This document shows positions 54,244-64,000 of a stretch of DNA of 64,000 nt, piece after piece; position 1 is the first letter of the stretch; each line of letters begins with the position of its first letter. Source of the DNA: Lusitaniella coriacea LEGE 07157 (lineage in GTDB: Bacteria > Cyanobacteriota > Cyanobacteriia > Cyanobacteriales > Spirulinaceae). Position numbers and translations under genes: made by a program. A model generated the notes under the pieces. It was given only the letters and a program-made list of their open reading frames with translations, had not been told where the DNA came from and did no database searches. The stretch is taken from the NCBI RefSeq assembly GCF_015207425.1, contig NZ_JADEWZ010000003.1, positions 1 to 64,000 on the forward strand, in the 5' to 3' direction.

Positions 54244-55368
54244 TTACTCCGATTTCGTTAGAGCTTGAGAAACAAAATTTGTAAAGCTTAACTCATTAAT
54301 TTCATTCCACAAAATCGCTTCTTCTCGAAAAGATTTCCATTGCTCGTAAACTTCTTTAAACGCTGGATTCTTCCCTGAATTGTCTGCATACAGTTCCAAC
54401 GCCGCTTCCTGGGCAGCCTGCATAATATCCTGGGAATACTGCACAAACTTCGTTCCGTCCCCCTTCAAACTTTGGAATGCCGTGCGATTAAGCGCATTAT
54501 ATTTCGCCAACATCGTGAGATTGGCATCTTTCGCCGCCGCCTGAAAAATGGCTTGATATTCTCTGGGCAAACTGTCCCATTGATTTCTATTCACCAAAAC
54601 ATCCAATGTCGGACCTGGTTCCCACCATCCCGGATAGTAATAAAATGGAGCAACTTTATTTAAACCCAGCTTTTCATCATCGTAGGGACCTACCCACTCC
54701 GCCGCATCAATCGCACCCCGTTCTAGGGCAACATAAATTTCCCCTCCCGGAAGATTTTGTACCGTTACACCCAACCTAGACATCACCTCTCCCCCCAAAC
54801 CGGGAAGCCGCATCGTTAAGCCTTGAAGCTCATTGAGACTCTTCACCTCTCGCTTAAACCAACCCCCCATTTGCGCGCCGGTATTTCCCGCCGGAAAGTT
54901 AATGATGTTGAAGTCGGCGTAAACCTTTTGTATTGCCTCTAATCCCCCAGCCTCGTACAGCCAAGCATTTTGTTGCTGTGCGGTCAATCCAAACGGAACC
55001 GAGGTGGCGAACCCCAACGCAGAATTTTTGCCCACATAGTAGTAGCTTGCGGTGTGACCGCACTCAACGGAGCCACCTTGTACTGCATCTAGGACTTCTA
55101 AGCCACCGACAATCTCTCCCGCCGCAAAAGGCGTAATGGTAAAGCGCCCGTCGGTCATTTCACTCACGCGCTGACAAACTGTTTCCGCACCGCCAAAGAT
55201 CGTATCGAGGGAATTGGGCCAACTGGTTGCCATGCGCCAGTCAATGCGCGGTAGCTTGCCCCCAGAAGCCCCCGAATCAGAGGAGGATGTGGTGGAGTTA
55301 CAGGCAACTAAGGTGGCAGCACTGGCAGCGCCAACGGCGGTATGGGAGAGAAATTGTCTGCGTTTCAT
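54244..55368 (-). CDS. TRAP-type transporter substrate-binding protein (DctP family)
   Basis: A 374-residue exported binding protein. N-terminal twin-arginine signal MKRRQFLSHTAVGAASAA and a lipobox-like LVAC, suggesting Tat export and lipid anchoring. The mature part opens IDWRMATSWPNSLDTIFGGAE and has ALERGAIDAAEWVGPYDDEKLG, typical of TRAP binding proteins for carboxylates (family 7/DctP). No DctQ/DctM partners are present in this window; distal genes or another transporter may serve. Confidence 0.92.
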   Translation of the reverse strand: MKRRQFLSHTAVGAASAATLVACNSTTSSSDSGASGGKLPRIDWRMATSWPNSLDTIFGGAETVCQRVSEMTDGRFTITPFAAGEIVGGLEVLDAVQGGSVECGHTASYYYVGKNSALGFATSVPFGLTAQQQNAWLYEAGGLEAIQKVYADFNIINFPAGNTGAQMGGWFKREVKSLNELQGLTMRLPGLGGEVMSRLGVTVQNLPGGEIYVALERGAIDAAEWVGPYDDEKLGLNKVAPFYYYPGWWEPGPTLDVLVNRNQWDSLPREYQAIFQAAAKDANLTMLAKYNALNRTAFQSLKGDGTKFVQYSQDIMQAAQEAALELYADNSGKNPAFKEVYEQWKSFREEAILWNEINELSFTNFVSQALTKSE

Positions 55369-55593
55369 GAGATTTTGGGGTCTTGGGTTTCTGTGGGATG
55401 TTAGGACTTACTGTTTCCGATGGTTGCAATATTGGTTTGAGGTCGAACTGCGTAAGTCTTATAGGAGTTTAAGGGGAGTTTTCGCAGTCTACAATACACG
55501 ATCTTCAATTAGCGAGAATTAAAGCCTTGGATTGGACTAGACAGTTGTGGGGTGCCTGAGATAATATAGGAGGCTGTGAGTTTTTTAAAAGCC

Positions 55594-55956
55594 ATGAGTG
55601 CGGAAACAATCATCCGTTCGATAGAAGCGGAATATTTGAAGGACGACTTGCCGACAATTCATGTTGGCGACACCATTCGGGTGGGCATACGGATTCGCGA
55701 AGGGGGTAAGGAACGGGTACAACCCTACGAAGGGACGGTTATTGCCATGAGAAATGGCGGGATTAATGAAACCATCACCGTGCGTCGAATTTTCCAAGGC
55801 GTGGGAGTAGAACGGGTATTTCTCCTCCACTCTCCTAGGGTTGCGAGTATCAAGATCGTGCGTCGCGGTAAGGTGCGTCGAGCTAAACTGTATTATCTGC
55901 GCGATCGCGTGGGTAAAGCAACTCGCATTAAACAGCGCTTTGACCGTTCGTTGTAA
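55594..55956 (+). CDS. rplS: 50S ribosomal protein L19
   Basis: A 120-residue protein, starting at ATG 55594 ([16 protein letters not shown]) rather than the GTG-type start at 55576. Hallmarks: [30 protein letters not shown] and [35 protein letters not shown]19 sits at the 30S-50S interface. It precedes tRNA-Trp and the secE-nusG-rpl run, a common cyanobacterial order. A short untranslated leader follows the divergent TRAP gene. Confidence 0.97.
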   Translation: MSAETIIRSIEAEYLKDDLPTIHVGDTIRVGIRIREGGKERVQPYEGTVIAMRNGGINETITVRRIFQGVGVERVFLLHSPRVASIKIVRRGKVRRAKLYYLRDRVGKATRIKQRFDRSL

Positions 55957-56049
55957 CCTTCTTCTTCTTGCCGCCGACTTAGCCCCTTTTTACGGTAAAC
56001 TAGAGCTACAGAAAAGCAAGTTACTCAAAGTGCTAGCTTTTGCCTGAAT

Positions 56050-56122
56050 GCGCTCTTAGTTCAGTTGGTAGAACGCAGGTCTCCAAAACCTGATGTCGGG
56101 GGTTCAAGTCCTCCAGGGCGCG
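56050..56122 (+). tRNA. trnW: tRNA-Trp (CCA)
   Basis: A 73-base cloverleaf: acceptor GCGCTCT/AGGGCGC, D arm with AGTTCAGTTGGTAGA, anticodon stem CAGGT-CTCCAAA-ACCTG with anticodon CCA, T arm GGGGG-TTCAAGT-CCTCC, and discriminator G. The CCA tail is not encoded. It lies between rplS and secE, the usual bacterial neighbourhood for trnW-secE-nusG. Confidence 0.97.
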
Positions 56123-56298
56123 TTAAGCTAACTAAAGCCAAAATTTTTTATAGCGGATAAAAAATTCTCAATTTGTTGAGTTTGAGTTCCGCTTAAGGAA
56201 TTGGCTTTCAGCTAGACTGAAAAATGAGGCAAGAAGTTGCCCTAAGAACTGCATTAAGAAAGTTCTGTCTAGATCGAAAAAAGAGGGTATAAAAGGTC

Positions 56299-56568
56299 GT
56301 GGCAAAAAAAGACGCACAAAAAAAAGAGGGCAGCAAGCCAAAGACTGCCAACAAAAGTTCGGCAGACGTGCAAGCCCCCCAAGAAGGCTTTAATCTCGTT
56401 AAGTTTTTCACGGAAACGAAAGAAGAACTCGCAAAGGTGGTCTGGCCTTCCAGACAACAATTGATTAGCGAATCTATCGCCGTGATGTCGATGGTGACGT
56501 TGGTTGCAACGACAATTTATTTTGTAGATAACTTGTTTAGTTGGTTAGCAGGTAAGGTATTTGGATGA
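56299..56568 (+). CDS. secE: preprotein translocase subunit SecE
   Basis: An 89-residue SecE. A Lys-rich cytoplasmic N-terminus longer than usual precedes the family motif FFTETKEELAKVVWPSRQQL and the single membrane helix VMSMVTLVATTIYFVDNLF. It stabilises SecY in the translocon. GTG 56299 is the only frame start; nusG overlaps the stop by 4 bp. Confidence 0.95.
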   Translation: MAKKDAQKKEGSKPKTANKSSADVQAPQEGFNLVKFFTETKEELAKVVWPSRQQLISESIAVMSMVTLVATTIYFVDNLFSWLAGKVFG

Positions 56569-57194
56569 GTTTTACCGCAGACGGATCGGAGGAATATTCA
56601 GCACGAGAAAGCGAAAAACGGGAAACGACCAAGCGCCCTCGCTGGTATGCCGTTCAAGTTGCCTCTGGCTGTGAAAAACGAGTCAAAGCTAATTTAGAAC
56701 AGCGCATTCACACCCTGAATGTTGCCGACCGCATTTTGCAAGTGCAAATTCCTCAAACCCCAACGGTAAAAATTCGTAAGGATGGCTCGCGCAGTCATAG
56801 CGAGGAAAAGGTTTTTCCCGGTTACGTCCTCGTCCAAATGTTGATGGATGACGACTCTTGGCAAGCGGTCAAGAATACGCCTAACGTGATTAATTTCGTG
56901 GGTGCCGAGCAAAAACGTCGCTACGGACGCGGGCGCGGTCATGTTAAACCCATGCCTTTAAGTCCCACAGAGGTCGAGCGAATCTTTAAGCACGCTCAAG
57001 GGCAAGAACCTGTTGTCAAGATTGATATGGCAGTCGGCGACAAAATTATGGTCTTGTCGGGTCCTTTTAAAGACTTCGAGGGCGAAGTGATTGAAGTGAG
57101 TCCGGAGCGGAGTAAACTCAAAGCACTTCTCTCGATTTTTGGACGAGATACGCCAGTGGAATTGGAATTTAATCAGGTTGAGAAACAAAGCTAA
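56565..57194 (+). CDS. nusG: transcription termination/antitermination protein NusG
   Basis: A 209-residue NusG. NGN domain: [22 protein letters not shown] and [32 protein letters not shown]; then KOW domain: [24 protein letters not shown]. It couples transcription to translation or Rho. The extra insertion with [14 protein letters not shown] between the NGN strands is typical of cyanobacteria. Confidence 0.97.
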   Translation: MSFTADGSEEYSARESEKRETTKRPRWYAVQVASGCEKRVKANLEQRIHTLNVADRILQVQIPQTPTVKIRKDGSRSHSEEKVFPGYVLVQMLMDDDSWQAVKNTPNVINFVGAEQKRRYGRGRGHVKPMPLSPTEVERIFKHAQGQEPVVKIDMAVGDKIMVLSGPFKDFEGEVIEVSPERSKLKALLSIFGRDTPVELEFNQVEKQS

Positions 57195-57196
57195 AA

Positions 57197-57622
57197 ATGG
57201 CAAAGAAAGTTGTTGCGCTAATTAAGTTAGCCTTACCTGCGGGGAAAGCCAACCCCGCACCTCCAGTGGGACCGGCACTCGGTCAGCACGGGGTTAATAT
57301 CATGGCGTTCTGCAAAGAGTACAACGCGAAAACGGCGGATAAGGCAGGGACTATTATTCCGGTGGAAATTTCGGTCTATGAAGATCGCAGTTTCACCTTT
57401 ATCCTGAAAACCCCTCCGGCATCAGTACTGATTCGCAAAGCAGCAGGCATCGAAAAGGGATCGAGTACGCCCAACAAACAAAAGGTGGGTTCGATTTCCC
57501 GCGCTCAATTGGAAGAAATTGCCCAAACCAAAATGCCCGATCTCAATGCGAACGATATTGAGGCGGCGATGCGGATTGTGGGCGGAACGGCTCGCAATAT
57601 GGGCGTAGAAGTGACTGATTGA
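57197..57622 (+). CDS. rplK: 50S ribosomal protein L11
   Basis: A 141-residue L11. [55 protein letters not shown] and the C-terminal [16 protein letters not shown] are diagnostic. It binds the 23S GTPase centre. ATG 57197 lies 2 bp after the nusG stop, so it is in the same operon; rplA follows after 64 bp. Confidence 0.98.
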   Translation: MAKKVVALIKLALPAGKANPAPPVGPALGQHGVNIMAFCKEYNAKTADKAGTIIPVEISVYEDRSFTFILKTPPASVLIRKAAGIEKGSSTPNKQKVGSISRAQLEEIAQTKMPDLNANDIEAAMRIVGGTARNMGVEVTD

Positions 57623-57686
57623 TACGAGTAGTTGTAGTTATGGGGAGAAGCTAGGCTTCGCTCGCACCCAAGGAGAAAAAAGACTG

Positions 57687-58403
57687 ATGACCAAGAAATT
57701 GTCGCGCCGCTTGAGAGAGGCGGTCGAAAAAGTAGAAGAGCGGGCTTACGAACCAACTGAAGCCTTGCAACTATTGAAAGAGACGGCAACAGCGAAGTTT
57801 GACGAAACCGCAGAGGCTCACATTCGTTTGGGGATCGATCCCAAGTACACGGATCAGCAGTTGCGCACGACGGTGACCTTTCCCAAGGGAACGGGACAAA
57901 AGGTTCGCGTGGCGGTAATTGCTAGAGGCGAGAAGGTTACCGAAGCGAGTAATGCTGGTGCCGATATTGCCGGGTCGGAAGAGCTGATCGGCGAAATCCA
58001 AAAGGGAATGATGGATTTTGATAAGTTGATTGCTACGCCGGATATGATGCCCCAGGTGGCAAAATTGGGGCGAATGTTGGGTCCTCGCGGTTTGATGCCC
58101 TCTCCGAAGGCGGGAACGGTGACAACGGATTTGGCGGGCGCGATCGCGGAATTTAAAGCAGGGAAAATTGAATTTCGCGCCGATCGAACGGGTATCGTTC
58201 ATGTTATGTTTGGTAAAGCGTCTTTTTCTCCAGAAGACTTGTTGGCGAATCTCAAAGCGCTACAAGAAACAATCGATCGCAATCGCCCTTCTGGTGCGAA
58301 AGGTCGTTACTGGCGTAGTATCTATGTTTCCGCTTCAATGGGACCCTCCATCGAAGTCGATATTAGCGATTTACGCGACTTAACAATGGGTGAAGCAGCA
58401 TAA
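57687..58403 (+). CDS. rplA: 50S ribosomal protein L1
   Basis: A 238-residue L1. [53 protein letters not shown] and [20 protein letters not shown] are the family marks. L1 builds the ribosomal stalk and in many bacteria represses its own operon through an mRNA copy of its rRNA site. A Shine-Dalgarno (AAGGAG) lies 13 bp before ATG 57687. Confidence 0.98.
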   Translation: MTKKLSRRLREAVEKVEERAYEPTEALQLLKETATAKFDETAEAHIRLGIDPKYTDQQLRTTVTFPKGTGQKVRVAVIARGEKVTEASNAGADIAGSEELIGEIQKGMMDFDKLIATPDMMPQVAKLGRMLGPRGLMPSPKAGTVTTDLAGAIAEFKAGKIEFRADRTGIVHVMFGKASFSPEDLLANLKALQETIDRNRPSGAKGRYWRSIYVSASMGPSIEVDISDLRDLTMGEAA

Positions 58404-58635
58404 GTTCACTCAAAAAATATTTAGTTCTTTTCCCAAAGACAGCAGGGGCAATTTGCTTAATCGCCTGCCGAGGGGGGTAATAAATAATTTGGATTTCATC
58501 GTTTGAATTGCGATCTGCATTCAACGCTCCAAATACCCCAAACCCCGGCAATTCTGTCGGGGTTTAATCTTGGTTGTCCGAAACTGAACTCTTGGGAAAG
58601 AACCGTTCAAATTTGCAAAGGAGGTGAAATCGAGA
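58404..58635 (+). promoter_or_regulatory. rplJ leader with attenuator-like hairpin
   Basis: The 232-bp gap between rplA and rplJ is far longer than others in this run and ends with AAAGGAGGTGAAATCGAGA before ATG. It contains the hairpin AAACCCCG-GCAATTCTGT-CGGGGTTT (58540-58565), followed by AATCTT with only a weak T tract. Most bacteria regulate rplJL through such a leader bound by the L10(L12)4 complex. I see the hairpin but cannot confirm the L10-binding kink-turn. Confidence 0.5.
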
Positions 58636-59175
58636 ATGGGGAGAACGCGAGAAGATAAAGCAGCAGTAGTTGACAACCTCAAGCAGTTGTTGAGCGAGGC
58701 TCAATTGGCTGCGGTCATTGACTATAGAGGTTTATCTGTTGCTGAGATTACGAATTTGCGCGATCGCCTGCGTCCCTTGGGCGCAACGTGCAAAATAACG
58801 AAAAATACGCTGATGAATCGCGCAGTTAGCGATAACGAGGACTGGCAGCCGATGCAGGAATTCCTCAAGGAATCTTCTGCTTTCTTGCTGGTTCAGGAAG
58901 ACATCAGCGGCGCGATCAAAGCCTACAAAGCGTTTCAAAAGGAAACCAAAAAGACCGCGCTGCGGGGCGGCGTGATGGAAGGGCAAGCGCTTAGTAAAGC
59001 TGATGTTGAAGCGTTAGGCGATCTGCCGTCCAAGGAACAACTGATCGCGCAAATTGCAGGCGGTATCAACGGACTGGCAACCAAGCTAGCGACTGCGGTG
59101 AACGAAGTGCCGTCCTCTTTGGCACGCGCCCTGCAAGCAGTTTCCGAAAAGGAAGATGGCGATGCAGCAGCTTAG
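58636..59175 (+). CDS. rplJ: 50S ribosomal protein L10
   Basis: A 179-residue L10. ATG 58636 (MGRTREDKAAVVDNLKQLL) is chosen because GGAGGT lies 10 bases upstream; the GTG at 58624 overlaps that site. Family marks: AVIDYRGLSVAEITNLRDRLR and KITKNTLMNRAV. The C-terminal helix anchors L7/L12 dimers. rplL follows after 50 bp. Confidence 0.97.
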   Translation: MGRTREDKAAVVDNLKQLLSEAQLAAVIDYRGLSVAEITNLRDRLRPLGATCKITKNTLMNRAVSDNEDWQPMQEFLKESSAFLLVQEDISGAIKAYKAFQKETKKTALRGGVMEGQALSKADVEALGDLPSKEQLIAQIAGGINGLATKLATAVNEVPSSLARALQAVSEKEDGDAAA

Positions 59176-59225
59176 TCTGCTCGTTCCAATAAATATCCAA
59201 ACAATTCATTAAAGGAGTTATCCCA

Positions 59226-59609
59226 ATGTCTGCAACAACCGATGAAATTCTTGAAAAGTTGAAGTCTTTGACCTTATTGGAAGCTGCCGATTTGGTCAAG
59301 CAAATTGAAGACACCTTTGGCGTGAGCGCGGCTGCGACCGGAGGCATGATAGCGATGCCCCAAAACGTTGCAGCAGCAGAAGAGGTTGAAGAAAAAACCG
59401 AATTCGACGTGGTTCTAGAAGAGTTCCCATCCGATAAGAAGATTGCCGTTCTCAAGGTGGTACGGGCGATTACGGGCTTGGGTCTGAAAGAAGCTAAGGA
59501 GATGGTCGAGTCTGCGCCTAAAGCGATTAAGGAAGCGACTAGCAAGGACGACGCTGAGGCTGTCAAGAAGCAGTTGGAAGAAGCTGGCGCGAAAGTGACG
59601 GTGAAGTAA
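59226..59609 (+). CDS. rplL: 50S ribosomal protein L7/L12
   Basis: A 127-residue L7/L12. N-terminal dimerisation ([20 protein letters not shown]), the flexible hinge, and the C-terminal domain [40 protein letters not shown]. It recruits translational GTPases. A strong Shine-Dalgarno (AAAGGAG) precedes it, and a perfect terminator follows the stop. Confidence 0.98.
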   Translation: MSATTDEILEKLKSLTLLEAADLVKQIEDTFGVSAAATGGMIAMPQNVAAAEEVEEKTEFDVVLEEFPSDKKIAVLKVVRAITGLGLKEAKEMVESAPKAIKEATSKDDAEAVKKQLEEAGAKVTVK

Positions 59610-59635
59610 ACCTGACTGTAATTTTGCCAGGATTG

Positions 59636-59663
59636 AGGGTACGGTGCTGCCGTACCCTTTTTT
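59636..59663 (+). terminator. intrinsic terminator of the ribosomal-protein run
   Basis: AGGGTACGG (59636-59644) pairs perfectly with CCGTACCCT (59650-59658), loop TGCTG, then TTTTT. It lies 26 bp after the rplL stop and separates the run from crcB. Confidence 0.9.
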
Positions 59664-59677
59664 CGGGAATCTATATC

Positions 59678-60139
59678 ATGCTCAAACCGTTTGTACGCTT
59701 CTTGGTTGCGACACCCCCTTTCATTGCACAGGTGGCTCAACAGCCATCGGTTCGCGTTCCCCTCGCAATTGGTTTGGGCGCGATCGCGGGCGCTTTGAGT
59801 CGTTTCTACCTAAACCTTTGGATTGGGAGGGTTTTGGGCATTACTTTTCCCTACGGAACGTTCCTAATTAATCTCAGTGGTTGTCTGGCGATGGGGTTCT
59901 TTTTTACAACAGTGACAGAACGTATTTTCCCCATTTCCCCAGACGTTCAACTCTTGGTCGCTGTGGGGTTTTTGGGATCCTACACCACTTTTTCCACCTA
60001 CAGCTTAGATACCGTCAACCTCGCGCGGGGCGAGCAATTCTTCAAGGCTGCTTTGTATTGGATAGCGAGCAGTTTGGGCGGGCTGCTTTGCCTCTATTTA
60101 GGGATTTGGCTAGCTCAATTTGGGCGATTCCACAAATGA
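59678..60139 (+). CDS. crcB: fluoride channel CrcB/Fluc
   Basis: About 153 residues from ATG 59678. Four membrane helices. Marks: GLGAIAGALSRFYLNLWI, GTFLINLSGCLAMGFFF (conserved Asn) and VGFLGSYTTFSTYSLDTV, the (F/Y)-T-T-F-S-(T/S)-(Y/F) motif lining the fluoride path. It exports fluoride as a dual-topology dimer. The longer reading from 59624 crosses the rplL terminator and is rejected. A promoter must lie in the 20-40 bp between the terminator and ATG. Confidence 0.93.
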   Translation: MLKPFVRFLVATPPFIAQVAQQPSVRVPLAIGLGAIAGALSRFYLNLWIGRVLGITFPYGTFLINLSGCLAMGFFFTTVTERIFPISPDVQLLVAVGFLGSYTTFSTYSLDTVNLARGEQFFKAALYWIASSLGGLLCLYLGIWLAQFGRFHK

Positions 60140-60364
60140 GATTTCGAGCGGTTGGTTTAGATGATTTGTAACAAAAAATTAACAAAAGTATATTTAGCCT
60201 GAGAAAATACAGTAATAATGTTTAATTAATGTTAAAGTTCTAGGATAAATGTAAAGAACACTCGAATTTGTTGCTTATCGAATCAAGTTGAGTAGCAATT
60301 TTATTTGAGGTTGTTCGATTTTTGATGCTGAATTTAACCGATTTAACTTAAGGAGAAAGAATTA
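60140..60364. other. AT-rich intergenic
   Basis: A 225-bp AT-rich gap after crcB. It holds AACAAAAAATTAACAAAAGT and other A-rich runs but no fold or boxes that I can assign. The Shine-Dalgarno AAGGAGA near 60350 belongs to the next gene. Confidence 0.4.
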
Positions 60365-60805
60365 ATGGTTGGTTTAATCAAGAAAGTGCTGGGTGGTGCA
60401 AAAAAAGACTTTTTCATGGAGTTGGATGACAATACAGCTAGCGAATCCACTTCAGAAACCCAAACGGCTGAACCTTCAGTAGAAGAGGAAACCGCAGAAT
60501 CCAGTACTAAGTCTCCAGTAAAGGAGCAATCAACAGAATCTGCTGCTGAACCCTCAGAGGCAAAGCCTGCTAAAGAGAAGACTAAGAGCAAGAAAAAGGC
60601 AAAAAAACAAGCCTCGGAAGCAACTGAAAAGTCTCCCGCACCTCAACCTGTTAGTGCTACTGCTAGCACGAATAATACGAAAAAGACAGAATCAGAGGCA
60701 TCTTTCGATCCTAATTTCCTCGTGCCGACACCTACCCAGTCTCGCCGTCGTCCGGGTCCTAGTTTGAAAAAGTTCCAAGAGATGGCGCGCCAGATGAGAA
60801 GATAG
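60365..60805 (+). CDS. low-complexity Ser/Glu/Lys/Ala-rich protein
   Basis: A 146-residue protein. A short N-terminal helix (GLIKKVLGGAKKDFFMELD) leads to ~85 residues of disordered Ser/Thr/Glu/Lys/Ala/Pro sequence, then a conserved-looking basic C-terminal block (DPNFLVPTPTQSRRRPGPSL, KKFQEMARQMRR). The ends are of a kind I have seen in cyanobacterial proteins of unknown role; the middle is fast-evolving filler. Good Shine-Dalgarno supports translation. Confidence 0.75.
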   Translation: MVGLIKKVLGGAKKDFFMELDDNTASESTSETQTAEPSVEEETAESSTKSPVKEQSTESAAEPSEAKPAKEKTKSKKKAKKQASEATEKSPAPQPVSATASTNNTKKTESEASFDPNFLVPTPTQSRRRPGPSLKKFQEMARQMRR

Positions 60806-60936
60806 ATAAAGACTAAATTTTTGTTCTGATAGAAATTTGCTGTTTGTTGCGATACGTAACCCTCTCGCACCCCTCCAAGACAGTTTGCTGAGGTTATTAA
60901 ATGTGTTACAAGCATTTAGCGATTTCATACAATAAT

Positions 60937-60981
60937 CCTGAAGGCTTGACGATGATTAAACATCACCATCGAGTCTTCAGG
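60937..60981. terminator. hairpin after the low-complexity protein gene
   Basis: CCTGAAG (60937-60943) with CTTCAGG (60975-60981), extended with bulges by GACGATG and CATCGAG. It lies between the convergent low-complexity gene and heme oxygenase gene. A run ATTAAAAAGAGTTTTT follows. Confidence 0.55.
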
Positions 60982-61023
60982 ATTAAAAAGAGTTTTTGAG
61001 CTAGAGAATAAGCGAGTTGTACT

Positions 61024-61737
61024 CTACTCAGCCGTTGCTAATTCCGTGCTACCACGCGCCCGACGACGGGTTAAGGTATTGAAGAGCATGACTCCAATGG
61101 CTTTGACTAGATTGCCTTCAAGTTCGTTGAAAAGCTTCATGTTCATGCCAAAGGCATCATTGGCTTCGTCTACAATCGCTTCAGCCGTTTCTTGGTCAAT
61201 GGGCAGTTCGTCCATTGCTTGGCGATAGTTAGTCTTGAATGCTTTTTCATCGGGAATGTCTTGGAACTCGTAAAATGCGGTTCCCTCGCTATTCAGATTC
61301 ATTGCATTTTGAGCAATCTTTTTGAGAATTTGTCCGCCGGATAAATCCCCTAGGTAGCGCGTGTAGAGATGGGCGACAAGCAGTTCGGGGCGAGTATTAG
61401 AAATTTCCCGAATGCGCTGCACGTAAGTTTCTCCTGCTGGAGAGAGTTTGATTTGGTCGCGCCAGTTTGCACCGTAATAGAAGTATAAATCTTTTTCCAA
61501 ACTCTGCTGGCGATTTAACTCCGGAAAGTAGACTTTGGAAAGAACGGGGTGATTTTGATGCTTTTCCATCTCTTCTTCCATTGCTGAGTAAACAAAGTAG
61601 AGATTAGCAACTAATTTTCGGTAAGAGTTTTTCTCAACGACACCTTTCAAAAAACACTTGACAAAACCAACATTTTCTGCCATTGTGTGGGACTGTTTTG
61701 TCCCTTCGCGCAACATTGTAGCTAAATTAACACTCAT
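61024..61737 (-). CDS. ho1: heme oxygenase (biliverdin-forming)
   Basis: A 237-residue ferredoxin-dependent heme oxygenase. Marks: LREGTKQSHTMAENVGFVKCFLKG with the proximal His ligand, YRKLVANLYFVYSAME and LSGGQILKKIAQNAM (distal helix GDLSGGQ). It opens heme to biliverdin IXalpha, precursor of phycocyanobilin. Length and the C-terminal ARGST-type tail are usual. It lies downstream of gyrB in the same direction, separated by 176 bp with a strong hairpin. The HO1 (oxygen-growth) versus HO2 type cannot be settled by eye. Confidence 0.93.
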   Translation of the reverse strand: MSVNLATMLREGTKQSHTMAENVGFVKCFLKGVVEKNSYRKLVANLYFVYSAMEEEMEKHQNHPVLSKVYFPELNRQQSLEKDLYFYYGANWRDQIKLSPAGETYVQRIREISNTRPELLVAHLYTRYLGDLSGGQILKKIAQNAMNLNSEGTAFYEFQDIPDEKAFKTNYRQAMDELPIDQETAEAIVDEANDAFGMNMKLFNELEGNLVKAIGVMLFNTLTRRRARGSTELATAE

Positions 61738-61863
61738 CCTAAACTTCCTATTCTATGATTCACTGCAAGTGGGTTAAACACGATATTGCCCACAAAAAAA
61801 CCGCCTAATGAGCTAGGTTAAACCGATTTCTGGGGACTTTCCATTAAGAATTTTTACGGAGCA

Positions 61864-61889
61864 AGAGGCAAACGAACTCGTTTGCCTCT
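61864..61889. terminator. hairpin between gyrB and heme oxygenase genes
   Basis: AGAGGCAAACG-AACT-CGTTTGCCTCT, an 11-bp perfect stem 25 bp after the gyrB stop (minus strand). No T tract follows on the minus strand, so it may be a pause or RNA-stability element rather than an intrinsic terminator. Confidence 0.6.
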
Positions 61890-61913
61890 ATTTGTATGGC
61901 GCGATCGCGCGCC

Positions 61914-64000
<2,087 letters not shown>

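Noticed and set aside
58540-58565. Hairpin in the rplJ leader as an ordinary terminator of rplA
   Set aside because: T tract is weak and rplJ directly follows with no new promoter visible; an attenuator or regulatory role is more likely.

Overview
The window is cyanobacterial chromosome. Evidence: the HIP1 octamer GCGATCGC occurs throughout; there is a carotenoid cis-trans isomerase (CrtH) and a phycobilin-type heme oxygenase; several PEP-CTERM exported proteins; a PilM-N-O-Q type IV pilus cluster without a separate PilP; and GyrB carrying an intein. Heptameric short tandem repeats and small palindromic interspersed repeats in many gaps fit a large, repeat-rich genome of a filamentous cyanobacterium. 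The genus cannot be fixed from the sequence alone. No rRNA, CRISPR array, prophage or intact transposase was seen.

Layout. 0-6.3 kb is accessory: a YbjN-like protein, a relic of a leucine-rich-repeat protein, three PEP-CTERM genes that each carry the same ~390-bp upstream leader, a PsiE-family membrane protein, a highly folded non-coding RNA (5869-6062, resembling HEARO/OMEGA RNA, with no nuclease gene beside it) and a SUMF1-domain pseudogene. 6.3-9.1 kb is pstC-pstA-pstB (phosphate import, no pstS here). 9.3-14.8 kb is a giant Ser/Thr kinase-ATPase-GAF-histidine kinase. 15.4-17.4 kb holds leuD, gloA and a methyltransferase. 17.6-21.4 kb is a second accessory patch: a NACHT STAND ATPase (possible defence protein), a small conserved protein and a divergent Xre-type regulator around two matching palindromic operators, all among repeats. 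21.4-27.8 kb holds a peptide-transporter ATPase, ygfZ, an EamA transporter, crtH and a glycosyltransferase. 27.9-34.7 kb is a second giant kinase followed by a response regulator-histidine kinase hybrid, probably one operon. 34.9-42.5 kb holds a sugar-type binding lipoprotein, pilM-N-O-Q and HU. 42.5-55.4 kb is mixed metabolism and transport (cobD, an FAD oxidoreductase, a pentapeptide-repeat protein, a CDF transporter, a Gfo/Idh/MocA oxidoreductase, a DegT aminotransferase, FetB, two duplicated Uma2 nucleases, a TRAP binding protein). 55.6-59.6 kb is the conserved housekeeping run rplS, tRNA-Trp, secE, nusG, rplK, rplA, rplJ, rplL. 59.7-64 kb has crcB, an acidic/lysine-rich protein, heme oxygenase and the 3' part of gyrB with a 435-residue HNH intein; gyrB runs off the right edge.

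The most unusual items are the orphan structured RNA, the repeated PEP-CTERM leader (a candidate shared regulatory region), in-frame expansion of intergenic repeats inside both giant kinases, and the NACHT/Xre patch. All function calls come from reading motifs by eye; no database search was run.
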